NCBI RefSeq assembly: GCF_008831285.2
Contig: NC_045147.1
Coordinates: 19,286,581-19,350,580, forward strand
Origin: Nymphaea colorata
Taxonomy: Eukaryota > Streptophyta > Magnoliopsida > Nymphaeales > Nymphaeaceae
Direction of reading: 5' to 3'
Length of the DNA: 64,000 bases
Shown here piece by piece: positions 32,443 through 44,389 of the stretch. The notes under the pieces are model-generated. The model saw only the letters and a list, made by a program, of their open reading frames with translations. It was not told where the DNA came from and searched no databases. The translations under genes were made by a program, and so were the position numbers. Position 1 is the first letter of the stretch. Every line of letters starts with the position of its first letter.

Positions 32443-35400
32443 ATGGGCCAAGGTGCCGCTGCAATTCCTCAAATACCGAATTCATTATTGCCACGCAGAA
32501 GCACCATTATTTTTCTGGGTCTGTTGGTTATTGGCGTGGTATGTGCTTCGAAGGATGAAACACCACCACCAACAACAAGTATAGCAACGAGGGGAGCTGC
32601 TTCGAGGATCTGCCTCTCCAACCAGAGTTCAGCACTTCTTCAATTCAAGCAGAGCCTTGTCAACATCGGACCTCGTTGGCTGAGCTCATGGCAGCACAAT
32701 GGATCCGACTGCTGTCACTGGGAAGGAGTTACTTGCAATAACCTCACTGGCTTCGTCATTGCCTTGGAGATACATGATCTTTTTCTTCCCGACATTTATT
32801 ACCCTTCACTTTTCTATCCCAAAGGTATCGCCATTGACTCTTCCCTGTTCAAGCTTCGATATTTGCAACGTCTAGATCTCAGCTACAACCTATTGAACGG
32901 TGCCATCCCCAAGAGACTCGTGGAACTCACCCACCTAACCCACCTCAACCTGTCCCATTGTGGCTTCTCTGGTCAGATCCCAGTAGAGCTGTCCCAAATG
33001 ACACGATTGGTCTCTCTCGATCTCTCATATAATGATGGCCTACTACTCCAGCATCCTAATTTCTCACAGCTTTTCAGAGGCTTAGTTCATTTGGAGCACC
33101 TTCGACTGGATAGAGTTGACGTCTCCATGAGCTTAAGAGATGTAAGCATGAGCTTGTCGTCATCTCATGACCTGCAAACATTCAGCTTGTCTGGGTGTAA
33201 TATTTCTGGTCCAATGGACGAATCACTTCTCCATTTTCAGTCAATATCTTACTTGGATTTGGGGTCCAACAAACTTGAAAGTAGTATTGTTGAAGGTTTA
33301 TGCTCGCTTGGGGACATCACTTCGTTAAGGCTTCGTGCAAGTTTCATGACCGGAGCAATTCCGCCATGTCTTTTCAGTCTTCCCTGTTTAAAGGAGTTGG
33401 ACCTCGGTGGCAACCATCTCAACTCTGGAATCCCCAACCTGCAGCTCAGCCAGATCGACTCCTCTCTGACTGAACTGGACCTAAGTGGCAACCGACTAAC
33501 TGGGAGCATTCCCTCATCCCTCTTCAACCTCTCTTTTCTAGCAACACTAGATCTCAGCCACAATCTCCTAACAGAGAACATTCCTTCATCCCACTTCAAT
33601 CTCCCTTTCCTAAAAAAGTAGTCCTCAGCGGCAATAGCCTAACTGGGACCATTCCATCATGGCTTTTCAACCTCTCCTCCTTAGAAGAACTAGACCTCAG
33701 TAGCAACCGTCTACATGGGATTCCCTCAATGCTTTTCAATCCAATCTCATCGTTAAAAATAGTAAACCTTAGTGATAATTCCCTAACTCGCAGTGTTCCC
33801 TCGTTGCTTTTCAATCTCTCCTCCTTGGAGTCACTAGACCTTAGCAACAACTTCCTAACTGGGGTTTCCTCGGTGCTTTCCAACTCAAACTCCTCCTTAA
33901 CAACACTAGACCTTAGTCACAACAACCTGATGGGCAGCATTCCTCCCTGTTTTTTCACCTTTCCTTTCCTCTGGAAACTTAACCTCGGAAGTAATAAGTT
34001 CAGTGATCTGCTCGCCAACTTTGACAATAACCTATACTCCCAGGACTTGGAAATCCTTCAGCTTGATCACAATTTTCTGAGTGGTGATATCCCTTCTTTC
34101 GTCAACAGACTTCCTTCCTTGAAAAGCATTGATCTTTCCTCTAATTGTTTCAATGATACCATTGATCTTTCTTTCTTTTTTAACTTCAAGGGCCTTGCTG
34201 CATTGGACCTTTCAAATAACACAAGGCTGACAATTGATTCATCCCATTCCGGTGACGATGCACAAGGTAGTTCCAAGGGTTCTCCTGGGATTGAATCTTT
34301 AAAATTGAACTATTGTAATATTCAGACTTTTCCTATATTTGTCTGTAAACTTGGCAACCTTGTGGCTCTAGAGCTCTCCAACAATAACATTGAAGGGGAG
34401 ATACCATCTTGCCTGTGGGAAATTAGTCGTTTTGGCGCTCTGGCTCTTGATCATAACAAGCTACACGGTTTTGAAGAGCCAGCCCATGGGATTAGTTTAA
34501 TTGCAGAAGATGGCTTTCGGTACATGTCTGTCTCCAATAATCGGATCGAAGGGGAAATTCCAACTTTCCTTTGCAATTTACCACTACGGGTCCTGGACAT
34601 GTCAGAGAATTCCTTGACGGGTCACATACCGGATTGCCTTGGTAAACTGAACGTACTGAATTTGAGAAAGAATCAACTAGGGGGCCAAATTCCAGATGAA
34701 TTCGAGCCAGGGTTTGTCGTGTTTGTCGTCTTGAGTGACAACTTACTCACTGGCAAAATTCCAAAGTCTCTCCTCAATTGCTCAGCTTTGAGGGTCCTGG
34801 ATCTAGGAAACAACAAGTTGAACGACTCTTTTCCTTCTCAGCTAGGCCAACTGAGCATGCTTCAAGTGCTGATTTTGAGGTCCAACCATCTACATGGACC
34901 TATTACAGTTGACGCTTCTCAACAGGAATTTCATTGGTTGAAGATCTTTGATATATCTAGCAATTACTTTTCAGGGTCTCTCCCACATGAATTGTTTCGA
35001 GGCTTCAAGGCCATGATGTCAGGTACCCCAGAGAATGAAAAAGAGTTCGTTCAAATTAACTCGGCCTTCATGATTAGGTATTGGGGACGGAATGTTTCAT
35101 TGGACGTGGAGGAAACAATCAAAGGAGAATATCGTTTGTTTAAAGAGGTCACGAAGGACTTGATTATCGTAGACCTATCTAGCAATAATTTCACAGGCCG
35201 AATTCCTGAAGAGATTGGGTCCTTGACGTCCTTATACATATTTAACATTTCCAGAAACCATCTTGTTGGCTCCATCCCCGAGTCATTTGGAAAGTTGCAG
35301 CAGATAGAGTCATTAGATCTCTCTCACAACCAGTTATCGGGAGTTATACCAGAGGAGCTATCTGTTCTCACATATCTTGAAGTCTTGGACCTATCATACA

Positions 35401-35759
35401 ATGACTTGCATGGGATGATACCACAAGGAAACCAGTTCAGTACTTTTCCGGCAACTTCTTTTGAAGGAAACCCAAAGCTTTGTGGATTACAGGTGAACAG
35501 ATCTTGCTCTCACGCTATAGGAGACGGCTCTCATGCTGGAGGAGATGGTCTCGTTGACGGGGAAAACAAGCAAATAAATGAGAAGGGATGGAAGTATGGA
35601 TCAGTAGGACTCGGTTTTGCAGTTGGGTTGGTGATCACAACTCTCCCCTTCTTGTTTATGAACAGAGCAGCAGATTGGTATTGGGATCGAACGGACAGGA
35701 TGATAGACTTCATCCTGCAGCAGGTTTTCCCTTCTCGATTTGGTAGGCGTAGGCATTGA
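32443..35759 (+). pseudogene. Clade A RLP of unit 3, single 1-bp frameshift
   Basis: From ATG 32443 the frame encodes the signal peptide, a Thr-rich spacer, LRRNT and about the first third of the LRR array, then stops at TAG 33619-33621. The sister copies read 'aaaaaagttagtcc' where this one reads 'aaaaaagtagtcc', so one T is missing. From 33621 the other frame is open to the stop at 35757-35759 and covers the remaining LRRs, the island (VEETIKGEYRLFKE), the NPKLCG cap, a TM helix with GFAVG, and the tail ending RFGRRRH. No other lesion was found, and the last LRR (SVLTYLEVLDL) is complete, unlike unit 1. The full length would be about 1,105 codons. A sequencing or assembly error is possible because the site follows a run of six A. 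Confidence 0.85.
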
Positions 35760-37079
35760 GCGAACAGGTTCTCCTCATGAATCAAGATTGTCTCCAGATT
35801 TCTGCTGCTAGTGAAGTCCATCTCGGTTGGCAATGGCATGTGTCTTCTCAAAGTCCCGACACACAGTTTTTTAAGCCAGGGCAAGTCATGGTCCAACCAT
35901 AACCCATGTGTCTATATCTGCAATATGGCTTCCTTTTACCTTTCTTCTTGTTTTTGTTTTGTTTTGCCCTTTTTTGGTGTAGCTGTTTCACGTTTGGTGA
36001 TGTGCTGAATGTAAATTCAATACAGTTAATTCACTGAATCCTTGGATGGCGAGAAGCAAAATTTGGCCTTCCATGAAAATGAAAGGCCTTTGTCAAACAC
36101 TTTATCAAAGTGAATGTTACTTATATGATCTAGAAATTAGAGATGCATAACTACGACCGTTTATTTTTCTCCTGTAGATGACATTCAGGGTGATGCCTTG
36201 TCACCCTATTTCGTTTCTAATCGAAATCCCACACAGCAGAATGAACGAGCTCGTGAATTGGTTTTAGAAAGTGGGTCTGGATCAAGTAAATAGCGTGTGT
36301 CTGTAATATACAGAATCGCTAAAAGTGAAAAAGGAAAAGAAAAAAAGAACAACATTTTTTCACTTTTCAAAAGGGAAATGCAATTGCAATTGCTTGTTCC
36401 ATATGATCTCCACTAGCAAGGGCACCATTAATTGTTTTACTTTTTATCATCATTCCTAATTGCAACTTTACTTGGATTAATAATCGGATTCACATATATT
36501 GAGTTGTCTTACAATTACATCCAAGTCTGGAAACAGACAGAGATCAAACGAAGATCCCACTAGGCTACATACAGAAACAATGGAATTCGGATATGTCGTG
36601 TCCAATAACAGAAAGAAAGCCGATGAGGATCTGCCTAAATTTACATACAAGATGTTGGATCCAATGCGACTCATATCCAAATTTGAACTTTAAAAGTAGA
36701 GTCTCAACCCTAATTTCAATCAGTTGCTCCATTTCGCGCATAATTTTTTATATCTAACGTGACTTTTTAACTCTAATCTGATAGCAACATAACAAAAAAG
36801 ATCACAAAGGTTATATAAAATGTCAACAAGACAAGCAAATTTGAATATGCTAATAAGAAAGCAGCAGTTTGAGCTCAGAAAAACAACGATTGAAATTATC
36901 CAGACATCTAATCCCAACTCCAACTCAAGTCCACACACTCCGTGCAGTTCTTTTAGTCGGGAAACGTCAAATCGCATTTTGCCAACAATTCGTGAAGTTA
37001 AAAGAAGAAAAAATCCAACACTCCGAAAAAGGACAAATTTTGCACAAAAATAGTTGCATCCACATTGAAAAATAGGTGC
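35760..37079 (+). repeat. Conserved downstream spacer of RLP unit 3
   Basis: Collinear with the spacers after units 1 and 2. The poly(A) signal reads AATACA (36019-36024) instead of AATAAA. No coding region is supported. Confidence 0.6.
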
Positions 37080-37428
37080 CGAGAGTGAGTTCAATACCTC
37101 AGGCGTCTAGATCTCCGAGGAAGCAGATTTAATGGCAGCATCCCCAAGAGCCTCGTGGAACTCACCCATCTCGACCTCTCCTATTGTCACTTCTCTGGTC
37201 AGAGCTCAGTTGTCCCAAATGACACACTCGGAATCTCCATGAGCGCAAGAGATGTGAGCACAGTGCTGTCTTTGTCATCTCCCCAAAAACTGCATACACT
37301 CCTTTTCTCAATCTCAATGTAATGTTTTAGGCCCATTAATGACAGATTCATTTTTCCATTTACAATCACTCTCCTACTTAGATTTGGGGTCCAACAACCT
37401 GCAAGGAAACTTTCCTCAAACACTTTTA
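37080..37428 (+). pseudogene. Clade B RLP relic, unit 3, 5' part
   Basis: Reads as LRR pieces: YLRRLDLRG near 37097, SIPKSLVELTHLDLSYCHFSGQ near 37137-37202 in one frame, an LSQM piece near 37207, then LSSPQKLHTL near 37270-37300 and a DLGSNNLQG piece near 37381-37410. Stops and small deletions interrupt it. It ends abruptly at a terminal inverted repeat (37429); matching LRR sequence resumes near 44390, so the two parts are one gene split by insertion. Confidence 0.7.
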
Positions 37429-37546
37429 GGCCACGTTTGATTGCCAGGGAAAATATTGTGCAGCGGGTGAAAAAAGAAAAAAACGTACGACTTTTCTCGG
37501 TGTTATCAAACACCGGTAATTTTACTGCGGTAAATAATGAAATCAA

Positions 37547-37616
37547 GGGTAAATTTCCCCCGAAAAAAAAGTCGGACCCCGGAGGGTCCGACTTTTTTTT
37601 TGAGAGAAATTTACCC
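37547..37616. repeat. 70-nt foldback
   Basis: The arms 'gggtaaattt' and 'aaatttaccc' enclose a second, perfect pair 'aaaaaaaagtcggaccc' and 'gggtccgactttttttt' around a 4-base loop. The RNA would form a long hairpin. It lies just inside the left end of the candidate TIR element and is probably part of its terminal structure. Confidence 0.75.
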
Positions 37617-38177
37617 TCACATAAAATTTTTGCCCTTTAGGGCTTCTTCTCGCTCGCCGCTCGCCCCGACCACCTTGCGAGCTTTCCCTCCCCTGCTACT
37701 GCTTCCATGTCACTCCCTGTTATTCTCTCGCTTCCTCTTCCTCTCTCCTCGAGTTTTTCTTCTCTTCTCACCATGATTTCCTATTTCTCGTTCTCCCCCA
37801 TGACGATCCCTAACGTGAAAGACAATCAAGTACGCATCTATATCCTGGCAAACGATGGCGATTGGAAGCAGCACTGTCGCAGAATGCAGGTCCAACAGGG
37901 CGATCAATTCTCTGTTCATCAAAAGTCTCATCAGCAGGGTTGTTTTTTGCAAGAGATGGCCTCTTGCTGAAGCGATGAATCTTTTGTTGCTCATTCTGGA
38001 TAATGGATTGTATACCAAATGGAATCCCACTCATAACACGTTGGATCCATTAAAAGATAGTTCCTTGAGAAGCTGAGGTCCATGTGGACCGTTTTTTTTT
38101 GTTGTATATACTTCTCATTTTTGTTGAAATAAAAGGATGTGGGCTTAATCCCCAAACAACCTTTGTTCGGACGATCC

Positions 38178-38577
38178 TGTCCGTTACAAAGAGATAAGGA
38201 GGCGATCCACCATATTTGGGAAGGAGATATCTATAGATTTGGGTGTTTCCTCAATCAGCACAGATTTGAGCGTTTTCCCATATCGACGCTATCTTCTCCA
38301 TGATCGTAAGAATCAATACCAACAATATCAGTTGGAGGATTTTTCGTAACTCCCTTGATTTTGCGTAACTCCCTTATAAAGATGTTTCCATCTAAAAGTG
38401 TTTGTAACTATATATAAAGAGTGAATAACTCCTGTAAATATAAGTGAAATAATATGAAGGAGTAAGCCCATTTTTCTCTCGTGGATGTAGGCTACAAAGT
38501 GAACCACGTAATATGTTGCCTTCCTATGCTTCTTTCTTATCGGCACTCTCTATTTCTTCATTATATTCGTTTTAACA
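38178..38577 (+). repeat. 5' LTR of the Ty1/copia element
   Basis: 400 bp, TGTCCGTTACAAAG to TTCGTTTTAACA. It has 'cgtaactccctt' twice near 38346-38376 where the 3' LTR has it once, which explains the 19-bp length difference. The primer site 'tggtatcatagca' follows at 38578-38590, with one change from the usual initiator-Met complement. Confidence 0.92.
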
Positions 38578-38975
38578 TGGTATCATAGCATGGCTTTCCT
38601 GAGCATCTGGAGTTGATTCGTGTGATTATTGTTCTTCTTTCACAAATCAAAAGCAGAAAGACGATTTTTTTGGAGTCCGACTACTTTCAGCTGTTAAATC
38701 AATCTGATTCGCAGATCAAAACGTGTTTTTGATCATTTGAGGAGACAGCTGACGAAATTCCGAGCATTTTGAGCTCTTACTCGCCAAAAACCGTTGAGAA
38801 ATAAGGGGAAAATCGCTTTTTTGAGGTCCGCCGACATATTTTCTGCTTTGTCCGGCTTGAAAGAGGGGATTCCGGCGAAACCCGAAGAACCCGGTGCCAT
38901 GTTCTTCGTTCTCCGACGAGTCGGGTGTGTCCCGACAATTCACCGTGTCATTGTTGTTCGGCGAGTCCCGCAAAT

Positions 38976-40073
38976 ATGACTAGTGTCTGCTCTTCATCGA
39001 TTTCATTGGCTGTCCTGCTCTTATTTACTATGGCCGACAACAATCAATTCAGCAGCTCCAATAGTTCGAAATGGACAGGCGATCAAGGTCATGGGACGCT
39101 GAAAATCACCTCCATTCTCCTCAACGACACCCACTATCTTTGCTGGGCCAAAGCTGCTCGTCTTTTTCTGAGTGGACGATCCAAAGTGGGATACATCAAT
39201 GGTCGAATCTCACCTCCTCCCAAGACCGATCCTAACCATGAGGATTGGAAATCTGAAAACGATATGGTAATGGTCTGGTTTATGAATTCCATGGAACCTC
39301 ACATTTCTAGTCTATTTCTGTATAAAGAAACTGCGAAAGAAATATGGGATACATTGAAGCAAATGTACAGCAAGCAAAACAACCTTGCTTGTGTGTACCA
39401 ACTTCAACTTGATATTGTCAATCTCACCAAAGTCGGCAAGCAAACCGGTCTTTATTTAAACAAACTACGCAGCTTGTATGATGAGCTTGCACAATAAAGA
39501 CCTGCCACTGCCGATGCCGACGTTTATCAAAAAAGATTTGAGGAGGACAAAATTTTCAAAGTTCTTGCTGGTCTTGGACCTGATTATGAGAATCTTCGCA
39601 GCCAGATTCTTATGACTAATCCCTTGCCAAGCTTTAATCAAGTTTGTCAAGCAATTCAAAGAGAAGACAATAGAAAAAAAGTTATGAACCCGATACCCAA
39701 ATCAGAGTTATATGAAGAGGGTCCGGAAAAGATGGCGTGCATAGCTCGGTCTGAACAAAATACATGGAAAGCTGATTCAAAAATTCAAAATGGTAGAAAC
39801 AATCTCCAACGGAATCGCAGCAACCTCAAATGTACTTATTGCAAAAAAATCGGACACCTTCGAGAAAGATGTTGGGAGCTCGTCGGCAGACCTGTAAGAG
39901 AAAAACCGGCTGCCCCATCTCATTCTCCTCGAGCTGATCTTGTTACAAAAGATTATTTAGAGAAATTTTTTCAAAAATTCTCTAAAACAAATCTGGTATC
40001 TACTCATCCAGTCGGCAATACCAAGGAAGGTAACAATCTTGCTCTTTGCACTCATTCTAATAATTCTATTTAG
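38976..40073 (+). pseudogene. Ty1/copia gag, broken
   Basis: The frame from ATG 38976 (or the more usual-looking ATG 39030, MADNNQFSSSN) contains the copia gag region (LNDTHYLCWAKAARLFLSG, then WDTLKQMYSK) and stops at 39495-39497. The continuation in another frame from about 39612 holds a CCHC knuckle CTYCKKIGHLRERC near 39831-39872. It ends in a TAG at 40071-40073 placed just before the protease motif, probably a former Trp codon. Confidence 0.85.
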
Positions 40074-43000
40074 GTTGTTGATACGGGTGCAACTGATCAT
40101 ATGACAAATGATGCATCAAGGTTAACTGCGATTGATTGCATGAACAAAAAGCCAGTATTCACAGCCGATGGATCACATATTGCTCTTGATGGAACTGAAA
40201 AATTTTCATTCTTTGAAAACACATCATCTTCAGTCCTTTATGTTCTTATTCTCTCCACTAGTTTGATGTTCGTTAGTAAGTTGACTAAGACTTATAATTG
40301 TCTGGCAATTTTTTCTCCCAAGAATGTGATATTTCAGGATCTGGAAACAAAGAAGGAGATTGGTAGAGGATGACAACAAAACGGGTTGTATCTGATGGAA
40401 ACTCCTGGTGCTAGCTTTCTCATACATACTAATATGGAAAAGAAGAGGCAAGAATACCAAATGTGGCATGCACGATTTGGACAGATTTCAGACATAAGCT
40501 TGAATATGCGTGTTCCTAATATCACCACTGACGAACACTCTTGTGATGCTTGTGAATATTCCAAATCTACTAGACTGTCGTTTCAATCATCTACTGAACG
40601 ATCCACAAATTTCTTTGATTTAGTGCATTCTGACGTGTGGGGACCAACTTCTATGGAATCCTATACGGGATACAGGTACTATGTGACTTTCATTGAAGAT
40701 AAATCTCGCATGTCATGGATATTTTTTCTTAGAAATAAAAGTGAAGTTTTTAAAACATTTCAAGACTATTACAATCTTGTTTACACTCAGTATGGTGCAC
40801 AAATTAAGAAGCTTCGATTTGATAATGGGGGGGGGGGGGAATATGTGAATAAACAGTTTGAAGAATTCATGAATAAAAAGGGGATTCAACCACAACTTAC
40901 ATGTTCTGAAACTCCCCAACAAAACGGGGTGCAGAAAGGAAAAATAGACAATTTCTTACTATCGATCGCGCTCTCATGATTCACATGAATGTACCTCAAA
41001 CGTTTTGGGCAGAAGCGATTGGTACTGCTTGTTATCTTGCCAATAGAGTTCCAAGTTCTAGTATTGAAAATCAAGTTCCCCTTCAAGCTTTACTTCAAAG
41101 ATCGATTTATATTACACATTTAAGAATTTTTGGGTGTAAATGCTTTGTGCATATACAAGAAAAATTCTGAAATAAACTTGAGAAACGAGCATTCAAATAT
41201 GTTTTTCTTGGGTACTCTAGCAAGAAGAAAGGTTATAGATGTTTTGAACCAAGATCAAGAAAGTTTTTTGTGACTCGGGATGTGAAATTTTTCGAAAGTG
41301 AACCTTTCTATGGAGCACCGAGTCAGGGGGAAACTCACACGCAAGATCAAGGTACCACTATGACTGCCCCCACTTCCTCTATTACATCCGTCGATCCTGC
41401 TGCTTCCCTTCCTCTTCCTCTTGTTGACGTTTTTCAAGTTCCAGTTGTTCAAACCCAGAACCAAAACCAGCAATCTAGTGAACCTATCGTCTTAGAAAAC
41501 CCAAATCAAGATAGTAATCCAAACCAAGATAGCAATTCCCAACCACCGGTGTCACACCATAACCAAACCCTTGAACCGACACTTAGAAGATCAACTCGTC
41601 CCTCTAGACCACCGCCAAAACTAAAAGAGCTCTATATATATCTATCAACCCAACACGTTTATTCCATAGACAACTACACTACCTTTGATACCTTATCCAA
41701 ACCATACCAGTCCTATATTTTCAATACATACTCTCATCATGAAACAAAAAACTACGAGGAAGCAAGTGTGAATCAAAATTGGCAGGTTGCTATGGAAGAA
41801 GAGTTGTCTGCATTAAAGAACAACAAAACTTGGGAGCTAGTACCGTTGCCCGAAGGGAAGCGAGTCGTTGGATGTAAGTGGGTTTACAATATAAAATATC
41901 ATAGTGATGGTTCTATAGAACGATACAAAGCTCGTCTCGTTGCTAAAGGTTTTACTCAAACTGAAGAGGTGGACTACAATGAGACCTTCACTCCTGTCGC
42001 TAAGATTAATAGAGTAAGGATTTTCCTATCAGTAGCATCAATCAAGCGGTAAAAACTAGAACAACTTGATGTCAAGAATGCATTTCTTCATGGAAAGATC
42101 AACGAAGAAGTTTACATGCAAGTTCCTCAAGGCATACAACATAAGAAAGGGTATGTGTGCAAACTAAAAAAGACACTTTGTGGCCTTAAGCAATCCCCTG
42201 AGCTTGGTTTTCACGTCTAAGTGAAGCGTTGGTTAAAATTGGGTTCAAGCATAGTAGCGCTGATTATACTATGTTTGTTGTTATTTGATCTTCAAAACTA
42301 ACCATTTTGCTTGTTTATGTAGATGACATCATATTGACAGGTGATGACAAAGATTTCATGGCTCAAGTCGAAATCTATCTAAATCAGCAATTTGGAATCA
42401 AAGATCTCGGGATCCTACGATACTTCTTGGGTATAGAAGTGGCGCATTCCAGAAATGGAATCTTTATATGCCAAAGAAAATACACTCTCGACCTCTTGAA
42501 GGAAACCGGTTTCCTGGGTGCCAAGGTTGCAGACACGCCCCTTGAAATGAACTGCAAATTGAAGAAAGAAGAAGGGAAAAACATAGAAAGCATTCAAAGT
42601 TTTCAAAAGTTGGTTGGAAAGCTTATATACTTGACTGTCACTCGACTGGATATCACTTATGCTGTCAGCCTAGTAAGTCAATTTATGCACAACCCGAGGT
42701 CAAGACATGTCGAAGTTGTTCATAGAATCTTGAGATATTTAAAAGGAATTCCAGGGCAAGGAATCTTGATGAAACGAGATCAAAAAATAGATGTAACTGG
42801 ATATTGCGATGCTGACTGGGCAGGGGATCCAAACAGCCGAAAGTCTACATCAGGATATTGTACGTTCGTTGGAAGAAACTTGGTAACTTGAAAAAGCGAA
42901 AAACAGTCAGTGGTGGCTCGATCGAGCGCAGAGGCTGAATACAGGGCCATGGCATCATGTACATGTGAGTTGATATGGATAAAAGCATTGCTCAAAGATA

Positions 43001-43265
43001 TAAAGATTGAAATAAGGGAGTCTATGAAGCTTATGTGTGATAACATTGCAGCAATCTACATTAGGGCTAATCTTGTTTTTCATGAACACACTAAGCACAT
43101 CGAAGTTGATTGTCACTTTATTAGATAAAAAAATACAAGATGGAACTATTAACACACCACATGTCAGAAGCGAATTTCAACTTGCTGATATCCTTACAAA
43201 ATCTCTTGGTAGGGATCGCCATATATATATTATACGCAAGTTGGGGCATATTGACATCTGCTCAC
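40074..43265 (+). pseudogene. Ty1/copia pol, broken
   Basis: Order visible: protease motif DTGATDHM (about 40080-40103); pre-integrase zinc region (MWHARFGQ, CDACEYSK, about 40460-40560); integrase core with HSDVWGP and FDNGGGGEY, the latter over a run of ten G (40827-40836); the catalytic Glu region near 40930, lost to a one-base deletion; RT from about 41780 (NWQVAMEEELSALKNNKTWE) through DVKNAFLHG to YVDDIILTG near 42313; RNase H ([24 protein letters not shown]) to about 43260. Stops at about 41168, 42050, 42220, 42285 and 42889, among others. The integrase-before-RT order fixes it as Ty1/copia. Confidence 0.88.
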
Positions 43266-43282
43266 CAACTTGAGGGGGAGAC

Positions 43283-43663
43283 TGTCCGTTACAAAGAGAT
43301 AAGGAGGCGATCCACCATATTTGGGAAGGAGATATCTACAGATTTGGGTGTTTCCTCAATCAGCACAGATTTGGGCGTTTTCTCATATCGACGCTATCTT
43401 CTCCATGATCGTTGGAATCAATACCAACAATATCAGTTGGAGGATTTATCGTAACTCCCTTATAAAGATGTTTCCATCTAAAGGTGTTTGTAACTCTATA
43501 TAAAGAGTGAACAACTCCTGTAAATATAAGTGAAATAATATGAAGGAGTAAGCCCCTTTTTCTCTCGTGGATGTAGGCTACAAGTCGAACCACGTAATAT
43601 GTTGCCTTCCTATGCTTCTTTCTTATCGACACTCTCTATTTCTTCATTATATTCGTTTTAACA
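43283..43663 (+). repeat. 3' LTR of the Ty1/copia element
   Basis: 381 bp, preceded by the polypurine tract 'ttgagggggagac' (43270-43282) and followed by the TSD gatcc. Confidence 0.92.
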
Positions 43664-43755
43664 GATCCCCCTTTTCCTGCCGGTATTGAAGAAGATTCAA
43701 CCGAGGTTAGGAAGAACCAGCATCGGGTTGCTGGTGAGTTGCTGGTGAGTCTTCT

Positions 43756-43859
<104 letters not shown>

Positions 43860-44389
43860 CTTTCTCATCCAGCATCTGGGGTTTTAATCAATGCCTTTTT
43901 TTCCTCCTAAAAAGGGAGACAGATTTGCTTCAAAAGAAGGGAGGCACATATTTCTGCAGTGTGCGGTAGGTTGCCTCCTACTCACAGCTCTTGTGATAGT
44001 GGCGGAGCAGCTTGTGTGCCTACTTGAACTAAAGCTATCGCCAGCAGAGAGATTTGAAAGAAAGCTGACTCTGCCTCTGCTTGCTAACTCGGTGTCTGTT
44101 TGTGTCTCCAGTGAATGTCTCAGTGTGTTGTAACGGTCAATAATTTTTTCCATAAAAAAAATTTCCTATTTATCAAACTAAGGATTTTTTACCTTGAAAA
44201 AAATTTCAGGCCATCAAACATGGCCTGAAACAGAAAAAAGAAAATTTTACCTTCATGTCAGTTTACCGTGGATTTTTTTCCCCTGAAAAAATCCCCCCTC
44301 AAAAAACAACCAACTATGGATTACAAAACAAAAGCATCTTATCATCTTGCTACTCAAATAGAATCTCTCTTAGGAGCACGCCGAGCAAG

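Larger units (their letters stand above)
38178..43663 (+). mobile_element. Ty1/copia LTR retrotransposon, degenerate
   Basis: TG...CA ends, 5-bp TSD gatcc (38173-38177 and 43664-43668), LTRs of 400 and 381 bp, an initiator-Met-like primer site, and the gag, protease, integrase, RT, RNase H order that defines Ty1/copia. Stops and frameshifts occur in every domain, so it is non-autonomous. The LTRs differ by about a dozen substitutions plus one 19-bp tandem duplication, which points to an old insertion. Confidence 0.93.

Noticed and set aside
37855..38076. A small protein gene (KRWPLAEAMNLLL region)
   Set aside because: Overlapping frames of similar length exist on both strands, no family is recognised, and it lies inside a transposon-like insertion. 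Kept only as a possible captured fragment.
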